64,000 nucleotides of DNA, from the NCBI RefSeq assembly GCF_004364775.1, contig NZ_SOAL01000002.1, positions 1 through 64,000 on the forward strand. The letters run 5' to 3'. The notes under the pieces are model-generated. The model worked only from the letters and a program-made list of their open reading frames with translations. It searched no databases and had not been told where the DNA came from. Shown piece by piece: positions 63,702 to 64,000 of the stretch; the stretch's first letter is position 1; every line of letters begins with the position of its first letter. The stretch comes from Comamonas sp. JUb58. GTDB lineage: Bacteria; Pseudomonadota; Gammaproteobacteria; Burkholderiales; Burkholderiaceae_C. Both the position numbers and the translations under genes were made by a program.

Positions 63702-63896
63702 TTACAGCCAGCGCGCAATCCCGGCCGCCAGCAGGCTCAGCACCACGGTCGTCGCGATCGGCAGCCACAAGGTCCGGCCAAACAGCCGAATCTCAAAATC
63801 CCCCGGCAGACGCCCCAGCCCCAGCTTGCGCAGCAGGGCCGCAAAGCCATTGAGCAGTATCAGTGCCAGGAAGACAACGATCAGCCAGCGGATCAT
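63702..63896 (-). CDS. DUF2905-family small membrane protein
   Basis: A 64-residue protein with two hydrophobic helices flanking the family block LGRLPGDFEIRLFGRTLWLP. The function is unknown. GGAGG lies eight bases before the ATG. It is upstream of the ugp operon on the same strand, about 110 bp from the Pho box. Confidence 0.85.
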   Translation of the reverse strand: MIRWLIVVFLALILLNGFAALLRKLGLGRLPGDFEIRLFGRTLWLPIATTVVLSLLAAGIARWL

Positions 63897-63933
63897 CGCA
63901 GTACCTCCAGCGGGTTAAGGGCCAGTGCACTCA

Positions 63934-64000
63934 TCATGCGGCGCGGTAGACCTGCTCGCCGGCAATCCAGGTCTCCTGCACGCGCAGGCTGCCAATGTCG
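63934..64000 (-). CDS. C-terminus of an amidohydrolase, partial at window edge
   Basis: Only the last ~22 residues are visible, ending DIGSLRVQETWIAGEQVYRA plus one alanine, followed by two stop codons. The VxxTWxxGxxVY pattern resembles the C-terminal strand of YtcJ-like amidohydrolases. The family is uncertain from such a short piece. Confidence 0.45.
   Translation of the reverse strand, partial: DIGSLRVQETWIAGEQVYRAA

Overview
The window reads as a chromosome segment of a high-GC betaproteobacterium, most likely a Comamonadaceae member close to Comamonas. Supporting signs are the strong G/C third-position bias, two 'Bug'-type periplasmic binding proteins, the glyQ/glyS, lnt, corC, fabA-fabB and prkA-yeaH-spoVR gene sets, and an eat-eutBC ethanolamine cluster. 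The genus is inferred, not proven. Coding density is high. I see no rRNA, tRNA, CRISPR array, prophage or complete insertion sequence.

Layout. 1-4.9 kb: a minus-strand operon for a family 2A encapsulin sulfur compartment. It encodes a rhodanese, a serine O-acetyltransferase, a small Xre regulator, the SrpI-type shell and a cysteine desulfurase with a long disordered cargo extension. 5-10 kb: a small membrane protein, a sulfatase with a Bug binding protein, a MarR regulator and hemE. 10-18.4 kb: a GmhB-like protein that has lost catalytic residues, then glyS, a DUF457 membrane protein and glyQ, then fabB-fabA and lnt. 18.5-25.4 kb: a TonB siderophore receptor under a Fur-type promoter, an MFS transporter, an S9 peptidase and corC. 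25.4-30.4 kb: a GNAT protein with an unusual promoter, an Lrp regulator, hpd, a Bug protein and phhA, which together convert phenylalanine and tyrosine to homogentisate. 30.4-36.2 kb: ethanolamine use (EutR-like regulator, eat, eutB, eutC) and an MBL hydrolase. 36-45 kb: lytic transglycosylase, folate cyclo-ligase, GST, an unknown membrane-anchored protein, an amino-acid binding protein with a divergent RpiR regulator, cca, and a half-length MreB-like protein. 45-50 kb: the spoVR-yeaH-prkA stress operon. 50-55 kb: phoX, trxC, an endonuclease-family protein, a GNAT protein, and a P-loop protein behind a predicted leader-peptide attenuator. 55-59.3 kb: an SDR and TetR pair sharing an operator, a LysR regulator, an exported agmatine-deiminase-like protein and a VOC protein. 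59.3-63.6 kb: the ugp glycerol-3-phosphate ABC transporter behind a Pho box. The right end holds a DUF2905 protein and the C-terminus of an amidohydrolase.

The main system is the encapsulin operon. Its genes would supply O-acetylserine for cysteine synthesis, release sulfur from cysteine inside a protein shell, and handle sulfane sulfur through a rhodanese. Less expected signals are the half-MreB protein after cca, the three-hairpin leader before the P-loop gene, the palindrome inside a near-leaderless promoter, and the GmhB-like protein lacking HAD catalytic residues.
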